DNA from: an uncultured Clostridium sp.
GTDB lineage: Bacteria > Bacillota_A > Clostridia > TANB77 > CAG-508
Assembly (NCBI GenBank): GCA_948466265.1
Contig: CAOJZU010000009.1
Coordinates: forward strand, 1 to 64,000
DNA: 64,000 bases
Direction of reading: 5' to 3'
Shown: positions 10,101-25,300 of the stretch, piece after piece
How the letters are laid out: every line of letters begins with the position of its first letter
Numbering within the stretch: the first letter of the stretch is position 1
Program-made: the position numbers and the translations under genes
Notes under the pieces: model-generated
Database searches by the model: none
What the model was told of the DNA's origin: nothing
Seen by the model: the letters and a program-made list of their open reading frames with translations, nothing else

Positions 10101-13044
10101 CTCCAGAACCTGCAGATGCACGAGCAATATTGTTAGTACTTCCTCCATAGTAGCCTCCGCCTCCGGCCAGCTACTCCATCACTGTCTGCTTTTCCCCAGC
10201 CATCTCTACCTGTACCTAATTCCCATCCTGAAACCTGTGTACCAGCAGGACTCTTTGAATAATATGAATATCCATTTAGTCCTCCACCTGAACCACCTTT
10301 AAATGACCATGATGCTCCTCCGGCCTGCTCCTGCAACCATTATTCTTGAGTATAAACTCTCAGTATCATTCCATGAACCTTGTACTAATCTAAAGTCTGT
10401 TGCTCCTCCTCCTGCTCCAGATGCCTCATCATCAGTTTTATCCCAAGTTCCAAGTCCTCCACCATTCCATGCCTGTGCTGAGTCTTTTTTAACAACTGAA
10501 TCAGTTCCTTGCTGTCCTACATATATATAAATTGTATCTCCTTCTTGTAATTTAATAGTTCCTGATGTATATCCTCCAAATCCTGGTGTTCCTCCTAGTC
10601 TTCCATTTATTCTTGAATATCCTCCTCTTGCTCCCCATCCTTCGAATTTGTACCATCCTGTTTTTGGCGCTACAAATACTTGGTAGTCTCCTGTATATGG
10701 GAAATCATATACTTCTTCTCCTTCATTTTCACCTTTTTGGACATAAATTGTATATACTGTATCTTCAACTCCTTCTCTTGAAACAGTTACTGTCACAGTA
10801 TTTCTTCCTGTTTTTATATATCCTGCACCTTTTACTACAACTTTTGCATTTTCATCATATGGTATTGCTATTGTATTAAGTGCAATCACTCCTGGAGTAA
10901 CCTCAAATTCATATGTAGTTTTGTCACTTTGGAATAATTGTGCAAAATTTTGATCCTCAAAGTCTAAAAATTTTAATTTAGTGTTTGGTTGTTTTGTTAG
11001 TACTATATTATATAATGATGTATTTAATCCGGTCTTCTGATGTAACTTCTATTGTTTGTATTGTAGTCCATTTTGATACATCTATCTCACCTATTCCTAC
11101 TACTTTTTGGTTTGGAAATTTTTTAATTCCATCCAAATTTACTATATCTTCTATCCAATATGGCATTATAACTTCATAATTAAACTTTGATTCTTCATAA
11201 TTTTGTATTTCTTCTCCATCTAATTTAATACTTGCCAAATGACTATTAGAAGATGCCTTTCTCACAAAATGTAAATTATATGTATATTCAAGTCCATATT
11301 CATCTACTGCTTTTATTTGTTTTACAGTTTCACCTGGGTATGTTTCAATTGTTTGTATTAATCCACCTTCTACTACAATGTTTTCTCTAGATATTTCTAC
11401 TGTGACAGTAGGATATGCTTCTTCACTATCAAGCTCTATATAATAATCTGTCTCAGCTGGATTAAATTCTCTTGTCATATTTCCTTTATCTATTGTAATA
11501 TTTGTAATTACACAGTTATCTATTGACTTAAGCGATGTGATTATTGCTTTACTTGTATCTGATACTCCTGCTGTTAATGTTGTGTTTGTGAATACCTTAC
11601 CTGAATAATGATAAGAATCTGATAATTGTGTATACTCAGTTACTCTAGGGGTAATATTTTCTTCTGATTCAATTCCTATACACTCTGGATGTCCTGATAC
11701 ATATCCTGATCCTCCAGCACCTGATGAAGATCTACTTGTGTTACTAGTATATCCTCCATAGTAACCTCCGGCCTCCGGCCGTCCTACTCCATCATTATCT
11801 GCTGCTCCCCATCCATTTTGTCCTACACCAAAAGCATAGCCTGTAGTTTGAGTTCCTGGTTTTCCTACACATACATTAGTTCCACTAACTCCACCACCAT
11901 TTCCTGGTGTATATGTCCATGAAGTGCCTCCGCCTCCGACCTGCTACAATGATTCTAGAGGCAAGACCTTTGGCATCATTCCAGTTTCCCGAAACCAAAC
12001 GAATATCTGTTGCTCCACCGACCTGCTCCTGATGTTTCATTGTCACTCCTATCCCAAGTTCCAAGACCTCCGACCATTCCATGCCTGCGCTGAGTCTTTT
12101 CCTACAACTGAATCAGTTCCAGTCTGCCCTACGTATATATAGTATTTCTCTCCTTTTTTTAGTATGATTTCTCCGGCTAGCATATCCGCCTTTTCCATAT
12201 AAGCTTCCAAGGCTTCCATTTATTCTTGATCTTCCACCTCTTGCTCCCCATACTTCAAATTTGTATGTTCCTGTATATGGAACAACAAATTCTTGATACG
12301 CTCCCTTATAGTCATAATTATGCACTTGATCTGAATCCACACATGTAATAGTATAAATCATTGGCTCAGCAATATATGAATTTGTAACTGTTATAGTAAT
12401 TACATTTCCAATTCCTATACTATCTTGTCCTTCTATCGTAATCTTTGATGATTCATCCCAAGCTGTCGCAAATATATTTGCTGATATTACTTCTCTATCT
12501 TTTGGAATATTTATTGTATAATTTGTCTCCTCCTCTGTAAATTCTGGGAACAAATTATATCCTGGAAGTTCAATATTTTTAAGATATACATTATTGCTTC
12601 TTTTTAAATTTAATGTATATCTCTTTTTATTTTTCTTATCTTCTGCCCATACATCAAATATAATAGTTTTTTCATATCCTGTCATTATATATTCTGTTTC
12701 ACCGTTTTATTTCTTGCTCATCATCTAGTTTTAGATATTCTATTCTTAGCAAATCTTCTGTTTGGTATGGTAACTCTATTTGATACGTATCTTTTGTTTC
12801 ATCAAAATTATATTCTGTTCCGATTTATTTTTACTCCACTAAGCTTTGTTTCACTTGAAGGTGTATTTTCTTCTCCTATTTCTATGTTTTCTACTAGACG
12901 TTTTATATCATCTACAAAACCAAAAGAATAGTTATCTGTCATTTCTGTCATTAAAACTGACACGCAAACTAAGGCTATACCAGCGACGCAAGCAAAACCA
13001 ATTCTTCTTCTTAATTTTCTTTTTAGTTTCTTTGTAAGTTTCAT
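4196..13044 (-). CDS. Giant surface protein: glycine-rich modules, ~20 cadherin-like beta-sandwich repeats, carboxypeptidase-like and dockerin-like C-terminus (20 CGGN sites)
   Basis: Joined reading gives 2942 residues (8849 minus 20 = 2943 codons). A lysine/arginine-rich start and one hydrophobic segment (about 15-33) form an N-terminal anchor or uncleaved signal. Next come a cadherin-like domain, a glycine-rich module (~250-440), more cadherin-like domains, a second glycine-rich module (~780-985), then a long array of cadherin-like beta-sandwich repeats (~1060-2750) with the pattern NNYL..L....G.L.P.F...Y.V.VP. At the C-terminus are a carboxypeptidase-regulatory-like domain, a dockerin-like double EF-hand (DFNEDGVIDTLDRNILSGNYG is visible in part) and a charged tail. 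CGG triplets start at 5097, 5893, 5978, 7731, 7996, 8213, 8523, 8788, 10163, 10320, 11029, 11768, 11775, 11779, 11936, 12018, 12070, 12173, 12702 and 12820. Many restore the AEDG or AENG turn of the repeat. It is probably a cell-surface adhesin or scaffold. The C-terminus is paralogous to that of the next gene upstream. Confidence 0.8.
11768..11781 (-). other. Cluster of three CGGN glycine sites within 14 bases
   Basis: On the minus strand the bases parse as GGA CGGC CGGA GGC CGGA GGT, giving a poly-glycine run that matches the sister module at 10163 (GGGGYYGGS). As plain triplets the stretch stays open but reads R-P-E-A instead of glycines, because three extra bases cancel out. Confidence 0.75.
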
Positions 13045-13150
13045 TTGTATAGTTCCTCTTTTGCTTTTGTATTAACTAGAATTACCACATAATACTAGTT
13101 ACTAACATTATATTCATATTTTTTTTAATTTCAAGCACCTAAAACTTAGG

Positions 13151-13190
13151 CAAAAAAATAGGCCCATTTTTCCTTTACGGAAAGGGCTTC
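13151..13190 (-). terminator. Terminator-like hairpin inside the leader of the 2942-residue gene (possible attenuator)
   Basis: The minus-strand stem GCCC/GGGC has an inner TTTCC/GGAAA hairpin and is followed by TATTTTTTT. It lies about 110 bases before the start codon and downstream of the element shared with two other surface genes. Confidence 0.5.
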
Positions 13191-13201
13191 ACACGTTTTT
13201 T

Positions 13202-13270
13202 GGCAATTTTTTGACATTTTCATAACTTTTTTATTACAAAGAGCTACTTTTTTAACATTTCCCTTAGGGA
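13202..13270 (-). promoter_or_regulatory. Leader element shared by the giant surface genes (copy 1)
   Basis: On the plus strand TTTTGACATTTTCATAACTT, a TTATTACAAAG box and CCCTTAGGGA align with 29843-29908 and partly with 40769-40825, each upstream of a surface gene. I cannot assign it to a known riboswitch. It could hold a promoter. Confidence 0.45.
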
Positions 13271-13282
13271 CAAGTGCTATTA

Positions 13283-13313
13283 CAAAATGCGGGAAAAACT
13301 TTCCCGCATTTTG
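13283..13313 (-). terminator. Terminator of the 5453-residue gene
   Basis: A 14-bp perfect stem CAAAATGCGGGAAA / TTTCCCGCATTTTG lies 7 bases after the stop at 13321. The T-run within the stem's 3' arm is short. Confidence 0.65.
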
Positions 13314-13320
13314 TTTGTTA

Positions 13321-16300
13321 TTAGAATTCTAAATAGTCATTTGGGTCTGTGTTATCTTTTGATGTGCAGCTTGTCTTTCTTATCTCAAAGTGTAAGTGAT
13401 GTCCTGTGCTATTTCCTGCATTCTCATCTACTCCTGGTTCTCCTCCTTCTAGTCCAATTATTTGTCCTGCTTTAACTTTGTCACCTACTTCTACATCTAG
13501 TCTTGACATATGTGCATAGAAACTATATACCTCTTCTCCATCTATAATATGTTTTATCTCTATACAATTTCCATAACCTCTTTGCACACCACTAAAGGTT
13601 ACTTCTCCTTCATAGATTGAAAGTATTTCTGCATGATGTTCTACTCTTAAGTCTATTCCAGCATGTAGCTTTTCTTTTCCTGTTATTGGATCTTCTCTTG
13701 TTCCATATGCTGATGTTATACTGTAATTACATGCAACTGGTAACATGAATGCTTCTTCATCTTCTAGGTTCATATCTTGTATTTCATATGGGTTCTCCCA
13801 TATAACCACTTCTGCTAGTTTTCCATAGTTTGAAACTAATATATCTTTATCTTTCTGATCTACAATTCCATCTTCGTTAAAGTCATACACTTTATTACTA
13901 TCGTCTATTTCACTATCTATGTAATATCCAAATTTTCTATTAAACCAAACTAGATCATCTATTTCTATTTCTCCTGTTTCAACTACATCTCCTGCATATA
14001 TTTTATGTTCTCCTATATCAATATCTGTATTTGGTATTAATGCTATGTCTGTTAATGTATAACTTAGATATCCGGCGTTTCTTTGCAACTATTTCATATT
14101 TTTCAAGTAACGCATCTGGGTGATCAATTCCTTCTGTATATGCTCTTATTCTAAATGTTCCGTCTTCTTTTGTTTCCACCTCTTCAATTACCTCGTCTGG
14201 ATCACCAAGTTTGTATAGTGTTACTTTTGATTTGTGTATTCCTTGGTAGTTTTCTGTTAATATTTTTCCTATAATGTAAGTTGAATTATCTCTAACTAAT
14301 ACTACATTGTATGTTTTTACACTCTTTCCATCTGCTGCTATTACAACTACTGGTATTACTATTTGTTTTAGGCTTAAATCACTACAATCTACAACTTCTT
14401 TTTCATGATGTTTAATCATATCATTATCACCAAGTCTGATGTTTGCATATGGATGTTCAGTTTGTACTTCAATTAATGCTGATGTAGCATCTTTTGGAAT
14501 GATAACCGTATAAGTATCCCCATTTACTTCATCCGATTTAACTTCCGCTTCATTTACTTTTAGATAATCTAAATTTACATTATCCGATTCGTGAACTAAA
14601 TCTACCTTATAGTCTTTTACTATTCCTTCCTCAGATATTGCCTTTACAATTAACGTTTTACCTACAGTATCTTTTTCTAGATTTACAATTGTTGTAATTA
14701 CAAAACCATACTTCCTACTTTCGAATTCTAGTTCTGTGTAGTCACTATCTGCTAGAACATATAGTTCATAATCTTCTTTGTCTCTTCCTACAATAAATGT
14801 ATAAGTATTTGTTTTTTCATTATACATATTAGCTTCTTTTCCATCTACTGTAACCTTATTTAAATTAATATTTGTTGATACTTTTACAATATATAAGTAA
14901 GTTACCTTAGTTACACCTGACTGTGATCTTACTGTAATTGGTATAGTGGTTTGCTTGCTATTTGATAGAGTTACATTCTCTGTACTTTCATGAATATTCT
15001 CACTACCAAGAGCAATTCTAACTACTGCAAATTCATTATTTGTTATAGCTTGTACTTTTGGATTTTCTACTGTATCAAGTACATAAGCTATGTATTTACC
15101 TTCTTCATTAAGGGTTATTAACTCATCTTCTACATAAATTTCTTTAAGTAAAGTATCTGAACTCATTTTTTCCATATCTAGCCTATATACAGGAGATTCT
15201 GTTCCATCTTCTGCAATTATCTTGAAGTATACTTTTGTTAAAGCGTATGGAGTATCAACAGTCATTTCTAGAATTTTTGTACCTCTTCTTGATAAACCAT
15301 TTTCATCAATCCACAGTTCACCGTTCTTTATTTGTTATAACTATTTCTGCCAAGTCGTTCTCTGCCATTATTTTAACCCTTGCATTCTTAGCTGTATCAT
15401 ATATATATGTTATAAATGTATCAGGATCAAGTCCTGGATTTGATGCCTCTTCATTTACCAATACTAATTCTAAATTACAATTATTTGATACTTTTTCAAT
15501 ATAGATAACTGTATCATATATTGTACCTTGCTGAGATGTTATTCTAACTGGTATTTCTGTAACTTTGCTATTTTTATCTAGAGTCAATGTCTGTTCTAAT
15601 ATATTTACCCCTAATTTCCCGTTAAAACTAATGCTTGCAAATTCGTTATTTGTCTCTATCTTAACTTTTGCTGTATCACCTACAACTGCTCTATAGTATG
15701 TACCATCTGCATATTCTAGGTGTTTACTATTTGGAGGTGTTTCTACATCATTTACATATACTATTTTTATGCTGTTATCATCTGATCTACGTTTTAGTAT
15801 TAAGTCATATGATTTTTCTGTTCCATCTTCTGCTGTAATCATAAATTCTGTAGTAAATTCTTCCTCTGTTAGGTCAGGAGTTTGATGTTTAAATGTTATC
15901 TTATCTTTGCCTGAAACTATGCTTCCATCTGCCATTTCATGTGAAACTTCACTATAAGGTACCCCTGCCGTAATTTCTATTTCTACTTCATATGCATACT
16001 TATCTATATATGAGATATATTTATCTCTTACCTGTTCTTCACCGTCTACTAAATCAGGTGCTTTTTCAAATTTTGCTTCTTCACCATTTGCTTTAACACT
16101 TCTAACACTTGTATTAACTGACAATATATTAATTGTTAGCATATATGTATAGCTTGTTCCATCTTCTGCAGTTACCCTAATTGGAACTTTAACCTGTCTT
16201 GCATTTCCTTTACTTATATTTATCTCATTTGCTTGCACTGTTTCAATGTTATTATTTATTGAAATCTTAGTTTTTTCATTTGAAACTGTAACTTTAACAT

Positions 16301-19300
16301 TTGCCAAATCCTCTGCATTTGTCACAGTACATTCATAGTCTCCTGCTACATTTTGTGAAATAATGACATTATCTACTCTAACTTCTATGATACCAATTTC
16401 ATCTGAAAGCTGTACAATTTCTAGGTATCTTGTATCTTTATTACCATCTGCCGCAACTAAATCTATCTTATATCTTGTAACTCCAAGCCCTGGCAATATT
16501 CTATCTGCAGTTATACTTCCTTTTGCAGTTATTAATTCATCAAATGTAATCTCTGTAAAACTTGATAAAGCATTTATTGATATCTTTGTATCAGCTAATC
16601 CTCCTGAAAGTTTAATCTTATATGTCTTTGTATCTTTATCATAGTTTACTACATTCTTTGTAACAATATCTGTTTTAGTATCGTCATAGTCTGTCACAGT
16701 TATGCTGTCTATTTCTAAATTAGAACTTATTCTCTCAATTTTTAATGTATATTCTTTTTGTTCACCATTTTCTGATGTAACAATTACTCTAAATTCTATT
16801 GTTTCACCATCTAGAACAGATAACTCTCCAGATAATACACCCATCTGATCTGAAATAGCAATATTTCCATCTAGGTCTTCTATTCTAACTTTTGCATTTT
16901 CATCTTTTAGCTTAATTTCTACTGGGTATTTGTCTTTTCCAGCTACTGTTCCTGAATAGATTAATCCTGTGTTGTCTAGTACTGTTCCGCCGGTCATCCA
17001 CTTTAATATATATTATTCCATTTTCAACAGATTTTTGCCTAATAACAAGTGGGTATTCTTTAAATCCTATTTCTTCTCCATTATGTGAGATTACTTTGAT
17101 AGTATAATTATCTTCAAGTAGACTTATACTTAATGTTAAAGCAGTATTTATTACTCCTGTTCCAGATGCAATTACAGTTCCATCTTTATTAATTAATTGT
17201 ATTGTTTGTGTGTTTTTAGCCGATGTTATAACCAGATTTGGCTTATTTTTATTTGGAACAATGTGTTCATACCTTTGGTCTTCTTCGTTCCAATTAACAT
17301 TTTCTGTATTTACAACTACACTCATTAAGTCTAGATTTGGTTTTTTAATTACATATATTATATATTCTTTACTACTTCCATCTTCTGCTCGTGCGTTTAC
17401 ATTAAGTGTCACAACACCACTATCATCACTACTTGTTAAATCAACTGTTCTTGTAATCTTTTCTAGTGTATAGTCTGTTTCTTCTACAAGCTTTAGGCTA
17501 CCTAGTTTATTATTTAAAGTAATAGTTAAGTCCTCTTTATTTATATCTTCGTCAACATATACTAAAATAGTGTTATCTTGCATTTCTGTATTTAGTACAT
17601 TACTACCTGTAACAGAAAGTATCGATGTATCATTTGATTTCTTTTCTATTACAAGAGTATATGTCTTTTCGGTTCCATCTTCCCCAATAACAATTGCTGA
17701 AACTTCTGTAATATCTTTCTCTAATCTTACTTTAACTAAATTTCCAATTTCCCCATTTATCTTTGATTTAGATTTTTCAGATTCTAAAACGATATTTACA
17801 AAGCCTTCCTCTACTCTTCCTATTTTATAATAGTATTTGCCATCATCTCTTAGTATCGCATTTTCTAAGTTCTCTTTTGTCTCTCCTACCTTTAATTCTA
17901 TTATATTATAGTTTGCTTCTTGCACTTCTACTTCTAATGTATACACACTACTTAAAGAATTTTCAGCTATTACCTTTATTTCATATGTATATACCTTTTT
18001 ACCGTCTACCACTGCTTCAAGCTTTTCTGCAATATATGTATCATTATATATTTCATCAATTTTTGTAACTGCAAATGTATCTTCTGCTACGGCTTTTATA
18101 CTTAAAGCAGATGTGTCATGTGTAACTTTTGCTCTATAAATTCCATCTAGTTCTGAATATACATTTTTTCCATTTACTGTTATTGTATCTAGATTACTAT
18201 TTGATGATTGTTCTAATATTGCTATAGTATATTCTTCTGTTTCTAGTCCATTTTGTGATGTAACTTTTACCTTGACAATTGTTTCTTCTTCAGTTTTTGC
18301 AACTGTAATATTATCTTTTCCCACAGCTTTAGGATTTGATCCAAGTTCCATGCTTGCTAGGATATCATTTAATATAACATCTACATTAAATTCTATCTCT
18401 TTACTTCTTATTTCATATCTATTTTTACCTTCTATGTATTTTGCAAGTTTATCATTAACTCTTACTTCTTTAATTGTGGCATCATCTGGAAGAGCCTCTA
18501 TGATAAGCTTATATGATTTAAGGCTTCCGTCTTCTGACTTTACTTTTATAACTACTTCTGTTTGTTTAGATATAATATCTACTTGTTTTGCAATCTCATA
18601 CATTGCAAATTGGCTATTATCTACATTAACATATGCTTTATTTGGGGCTTTATCCTCAGTTTCTGCACCAACTACTACACTAGTTTTAGCTGTCTTTAAT
18701 ATATAGTGATAATTACCATCATCCTCTAATGTTGCCTCTTCCCCATCTACTTCTAACTTAAGTAGATTTGTATTATTGGATAGTCTTTCTATTATTAGCT
18801 CATATTCTTTTTCATTTATTCCATCTTCTGACTGAACTTTTATTGGTACATTTGTCTTTTCCCCTGTAATATCTATGCTTTGTAAATCTTCATGTACTGC
18901 ATAGTTTCCTGTGTTATTTATTTGTACTTTAGATTTAGCATATGCGGTAGTTACTCTTACCTCTCCTACTTTCAAATCTCCATGAACTTTTACTCTATAT
19001 TTTCCATCATCACCTTTTTGTGCAACATATTCAGTATCTCCATCTTTTAATACAACTTCAGCTATATTAACATCTGACTCAGCTTTTCTAATTATTACTT
19101 TATAATCGGCTGTTTCTTCTTCATTTCTTAAAGTTACTGTATATGTATTTTCTTTTGATGTAATTAAAACCTTTGCAGTAGATTCTCCTATTCCTTCAGG
19201 GTTACCTTCAATAGTTACTCCTACAGTTATTTCTTTTGCGATTGCTCTAATTTCAGCCTCTAATTCGCCCTCTGGAAGATATGCTATATATGTTTTCCCA

Positions 19301-22300
19301 TCTGTTTCAGGTGTAATTAGAGTTCCATTTACTAATATCATGTCTAATTTCGGATTTATTTCTGTAACTAGTTCCTTTGCAATAGTTAAAGTATAGTCTT
19401 TAGTATACCCATCAGAAGTTTTAGCTTTAATGCTTACAATAGTAGTATTAAGATCTAGATTTATATTTTCTTCATTTTGTGTAACTTTGTATGTATTTCC
19501 AGCAATACTTATCTCTCCCAAGCTATTATTTAATAAAGCTTTGATGTTAGCTATTTTAGTATCTTTTGGAACTGTAATGACATAGTTACCTTCTGACACT
19601 TTTTTAGCCTCTTCTTCATTTACTCTTAAGCTTACTAAATCTAAAACTACATTTGCTTTGTAGATAACTAGAGTATATTCTTCTATTCTTCCGTATTCTG
19701 ACTTAACTGCAATTCTTATTTCTTTTGATAGATCAGTCCCTACGTTTATCAATTTTTCTGCAGTTTCTAGTTTGTAATCTAGTCCGTCTATTGAAACACT
19801 GCTATATTGACTATTTAGAAGTACTTTACTTAAAGATATATCAGTAAATTCTGATACTACTACTTCATATCTATTTAAAGATACTGCTGTAGCTTTTATA
19901 GGTGTCTCATTTCCATTATCGTCTTTTGAATTTACTGTAATTTCTTTAATTTCAATATCGTCTGTAATTTTTTCTATGATTAGTGTATATTCTTCTTCAA
20001 GAGGAAAGTCGCCACTATTATTTCTAATTCCAACAGTAATTGGAATTTCAGTAGTTTTACCTATTAGAGGAACTCCTTCTTTTACTAATTCTCCATTATA
20101 TGACCATGTAGGTTCTACTACTGAATTAGTATCATCTATTGTAATTCTATCTGTTTTATCTTTTGTCCAAATCTTAATATTTGCTATGTCGTCATTTGTT
20201 ACAGTTTGTACTCTATATACTAATTTTTCTCCTGTAGATGTACTATCTAAGGTTGCAGCTTCTTCATTTACAGTAATCTTTTCTATCCTATCTTTTTCCT
20301 GAGGTAACACAATTCTTGTAAGTATTACCTGCTCACCTGTAACTTTATCTGTCGCAGTAATATGTGCTATACCTTCTCCGACTAGCTGTTAACACTCCTC
20401 CATTTTCTGTAATTACACTTGTATCGTCTACTACAAATGTATACTCGTCTATAGATATATTGCTGCTATTAAATACATTAAATGGATTACCAGTAACTTT
20501 TATTTCTTCTGTATCTCCGAATTTTCATTGTAGCTGTTATAGGGTCTATTTTGAAGTCTCTGTCCCCTACTAATGTATGTTCTATTTCGTCAATTCTTCT
20601 ACCATTACCTATTTGTCCATATGTATTCATACCTGATGCATAAACATTTCCTGTATTTTCTATTATATATGTATTACTTATTCCAGCTCCTATTCCAAAT
20701 GTATTACTACTATGGTTATTTGCTTTTTGTGGAACTGCAACTGAATTTGTACTTCCTACACCTAGCTCTCCATTTGTATTTTCACCTAATACAAAGGTCT
20801 CTTCATCTGCTGTTTGAAGAATTACAGATGTTCCATTTGCAGATATATCTATTACTCTAGGAGTTATTTGTATTTCATTTAAAGCTCCTGCTTTATATTC
20901 ATATACATTTCCGTTAGATGTTAGGATAACTATGCTATCATTTGTAACCTGCACTTTAATAGCATTATCTATATCTGGTATTTCTCCGATTTAAGATATT
21001 ACCATATCCTATCACTTTACCTTTTGTTGTTACAAAGGCATTTTGATCTTTACCGGCAAGCCATATCTATTACTCTTACAGTTATTTTTTCATACGTCTT
21101 AGGCTTAGTAATTCCACTTCCCCATTTATAAACAATTCCTAAGTCATCCATTGCAAAGGCTACATTCCCTCCTGCAACGACTTTTTTAATCTTTGATAGA
21201 TTTTGTATCTGTGTTAGCTTGTTTTTTGACTTTGTTTTACCGGTCTCCTAGTTGTCCATCATTGTTATTTCCTGAAGTCCAAACAGTTCCATCTAAGCGC
21301 AACGCAACTAGGAAATCATCTCCAACTTTTATATCACTATATGTTGAAAGTATATTTGTTTTTGTAGGTTTATCATAAGTTAGGTAATCTCCAGTAGCAA
21401 GCTGTCCTGATGTATTATATCCAAATGTCCAAATACTTCCGTCAGATTTAAGTACCCCCACAAAATTCTCTCCAGCACAGACTTTAGGAGCTACAATGCT
21501 TCCCCTATCTACAACTTTAACAAGTATACTATATACTTTTCCAGTTTTCTTTGAGACTGCATTTACTCTAGTTGTACCTATTCTTATGCCATTTATATTT
21601 CCATTTTCGTCTAATTCTGCAATTTCATCTTTTAGTGAATTAAATGTTAATTCTTCATTAAAGTCTTGATTTAAGTAAATTAAGTTAAACTCATATGAAG
21701 TATTTGTGGCAATATTTTTCTTATCTCCCACTTCTACAGTAATTTCTGTTTGAGAAAAACCTGTTTCATCATTTCCAATTTGAATTGGGACAACTCCTTT
21801 AGTTTTGCTTCTTATATCTTCGTCTCCATGAGCATAATCCCCTGTACCCCAAACTGTTCCATCATTTTTAACCATGACAGTATATGTATTTCCTGAAGAT
21901 GCATAAATTACATTAGTAATTGTATCTAATTTTGTAAAAACGTTTAAATTACTCTTAGAGTTATTACCTAATTCTCCACTTGAATTTAATCCTGATACAA
22001 ATATATTTCCATTAGTATCAATTACTGCACTATGTCCTTTTCCTCCAGAAATATATCTAATATCCTTTAAGTTATCTACTTTAGTAGGAGTTAGAATTGA
22101 TGTATTTACAGAATTTATTCCAAGTTCTCCATATATATTTGATCCCCATGTAAATACTGTTCCATCTAACTTTAATGCTAAATTGTGAGTATCACCGACT
22201 AGCTATCATAACCACATTTTCTAGTTCTTCTATCTTAGTAAATTGTTTAGTTTTCTTTATATTAGCATTATCTTGTGCAAGTTCACCATAAAGGTTAGAA

Positions 22301-25300
22301 CCTGTAACATATACATCTCCATTGCTTTTTAAGATAGTCGCATGATTCTTTCCTGCTTTAATATCAATTACATCTGATAAATCTTTAGCTTTTGTTACTG
22401 TAATTTTACTTGTATAGCTTCCGATTCCTCCTTCTCCATTAGCATTTAGTCCAAAGCTATACACTTCCCCATCTTTTCCTATAGCGTAAGATGTATTATT
22501 ACCACAGGCTATTTTTTTAATATTTGCAAGACCTGGTACAATAGTTGGAGTAAGTGAATTGCTTTCAGAGTTTGTTCCCAATTGTCCATTGTTATTTCTA
22601 CCCCATGCCCAAACATTTCCGTTTATCATCTAAAGCTAAGGTATGATTTTCACCAGTAGCAACCTGAATTATTTTAGTTTCTGCTGGAAAATTTACTTTA
22701 ACTGGTTCATCAGATAAGTTATTTGTTCCATTTCCAAGTTCACCATATTCATTTGTTCCATAGCACCAAACCGTTCCATCGATTTTAAGCGCCACTGTAT
22801 GGCTTCCATTTGTTTCAACCATTGGTTCAATATTGCTATTTTCTAAAATTCTAAGAGGAATTATAGCTATTTTATCTGTTCCTATTTCCCTTGCAATAAC
22901 TGTAGTTCTGCCAGCTTCTAGAGCCATAATTTCACCAGTATTTGGATCTAATATTGCTACATTTTGATCTACTATTTCATAACTTATTTCAGCTGTAGTT
23001 TCTGTAAATAAGTTAAAATAATCTACAAATGCATCTATATCAAATGTATCTTCTTTCTTAAGGACAAGTCCTGAAGTATTAGTCTGAATTAAAGTTTTTC
23101 CGAACAAGCTGAGGTATATAGTAATCAAAGTTTTCTCCGGTTACCAAGTTCACCGATTTTCACCCTGTCCCCAAGTAAATACATTTCCGTCTTCTTTATA
23201 AACAGCTACATGATTGTATCCACTTGAAACTCTTTCTACATTAAATATATCTGTTTTAAGAGTGGCATTCCAAGTTTCATGTATACCGCCCTCTTCTATT
23301 CTATTTTCAAATCCAAGAGTTTTGAATTCATTAATACCCCATGTATATACTTTACCATCACTAGTCGTAGATATGCTATATCTATCTCCAGCTGATACCT
23401 CTGAAACATTTTCTAATACATTACCATCTATGGTTTTGACAATAGTAGATATATTATTTATTCTAGAAACTGTTTCTCCGGTCACCTAACTGTCCATATG
23501 TATTTGTACCATAACTATATACTCTTCCGAGATGTAGCAAGTAAAAGCACATGATCTGTTCCTTCAGAAATTTGAATAATTTTATCTTGTACTAATATAG
23601 GTTCTTCAGATGGGTCATATTCATTTAGGGAAAGCTTTATTTCTGTATCATCATTTAATTTTCTAACAATTCCATCATCAGAAAGATAGTAATTTTTGCT
23701 TACATCTACTATATTTTTATTCTTATTTAATAGTTTTGGAACCTTTCCATATCCATCACCCCAGGCATAAAGTTCACCATTAGTTGTTATTCCAAAAGAT
23801 GTATTCATTGAAGCTTGGACTTTAGAAATATCTTTAAGGTTAATATATATTGGAGCTTTAATTGTGCTTAAATTACCACTACCGAAGCTGACCATTTAAG
23901 CCTAATCCCATGCTATATACCTTGCCTGATTTTCCAAGCATAATTACATGTCCAAGCCCAGAACTTATATCAATTATTTCTTCTTCTGTTTCAACCTTCT
24001 TAGGACTATTAGAGTCATTACTATTACCAAATGCCCAAACTGTACCATTTGACCTTAAAGCAAAACTAAAACCTTGTCCACTTACCGTTTTTGCAGATAC
24101 AGATGAATTCTTGTTATCTATAACATTTATCCAAATATTTTTAGTATATCCATCATCACCAGATGCTACAATTTCTACTCTACCTATACTATTTCCTGTT
24201 ATTTTAAAGTTTGGAACTAAGTCCTTTTCTCTTTTTACTTTACTATTATCAACACCTGCAATTTCATCTAATTCAAGTTTTTTATTATTTGTAGAAAATG
24301 CATTAATTTTGCCACCACCAGCAATATCTGTCTTTAAATTAAAGCTATTACTAAAGCAAATTGTTACATCATTAGATGTACCGAACAGTTATATTATCTA
24401 ATTTTGGAACTGTAATTATATCAAGTTCACCAATTTTCGTGAAATTAGTTCTATCTTTAGTATCACTCAAACCTAATTCGCCAAAAGTATTTTGACCAAT
24501 TGTATATACGAATCCTTCTGTGTCAGAAATTGCCATATGGTTTGTACCTGCTTCGGCTAATTTAAACTTAGGTAAACTTAAATCATTTCCAGATTTATCT
24601 TGAACTAAACTAACTTCGCTTGCATACATTACTTTAAGAAGTTCCTGTCCAAGTTTTCTCTTAGTATTATCACCCCAAACATATACTGTGCCTTCTAAAG
24701 ATACTGCCATAGATATCCTATTTTCACTTGACACCTCATAGCAATTCTCTAAATATGTATTTTCATCTGTCTTGACAAAATTTGCGTAATTTTTCTTTGT
24801 ACTACATCCACTTCCAAGCTGACCAAATTCTCCTTCACCCATGCTTAATACACGTCCATCAGCTTTTGCAAATAGTAAATGGTCTTCTGAGTAAGAAATG
24901 CTAACTATACTATTTAAGTAATTATTTCTTTCATTAGGTTTATCAATATTAAATGCAAATCCATTTTCTCCAAGTAGGAGTTCTCCATCTACGTCAGCCA
25001 TTTTGTATTTACTATCTATCTTAGTTGGTTTAGAATATCCTTTACCCCAAACATATGCAAATCCATCTGAATCTACTGCGTAGAAATTATCGCCAAATGC
25101 GTCAATAGCAATCACATTATTTAAAGAAACAACTTCAGTTGGTTCTTCTATTTTTTCTTCTTTATCTTCATAAGTTTCTGTTATTTCACCTGTTTGCTCA
25201 TTTGTACTAGAAATTTTAGTAGTACACTTAATATTTCCCCAAGTATATACTTTTCCAGAATTATCTAATGCAATAGATATCTTATTTCCGGCACCAATAT

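Noticed and set aside
24000..24400. Plus-strand frame over a gap between minus-strand pieces
   Set aside because: The minus strand here is continuous RCC1-type sequence of the 5453-residue gene once sites 23882 and 24381 are read as CGGN.
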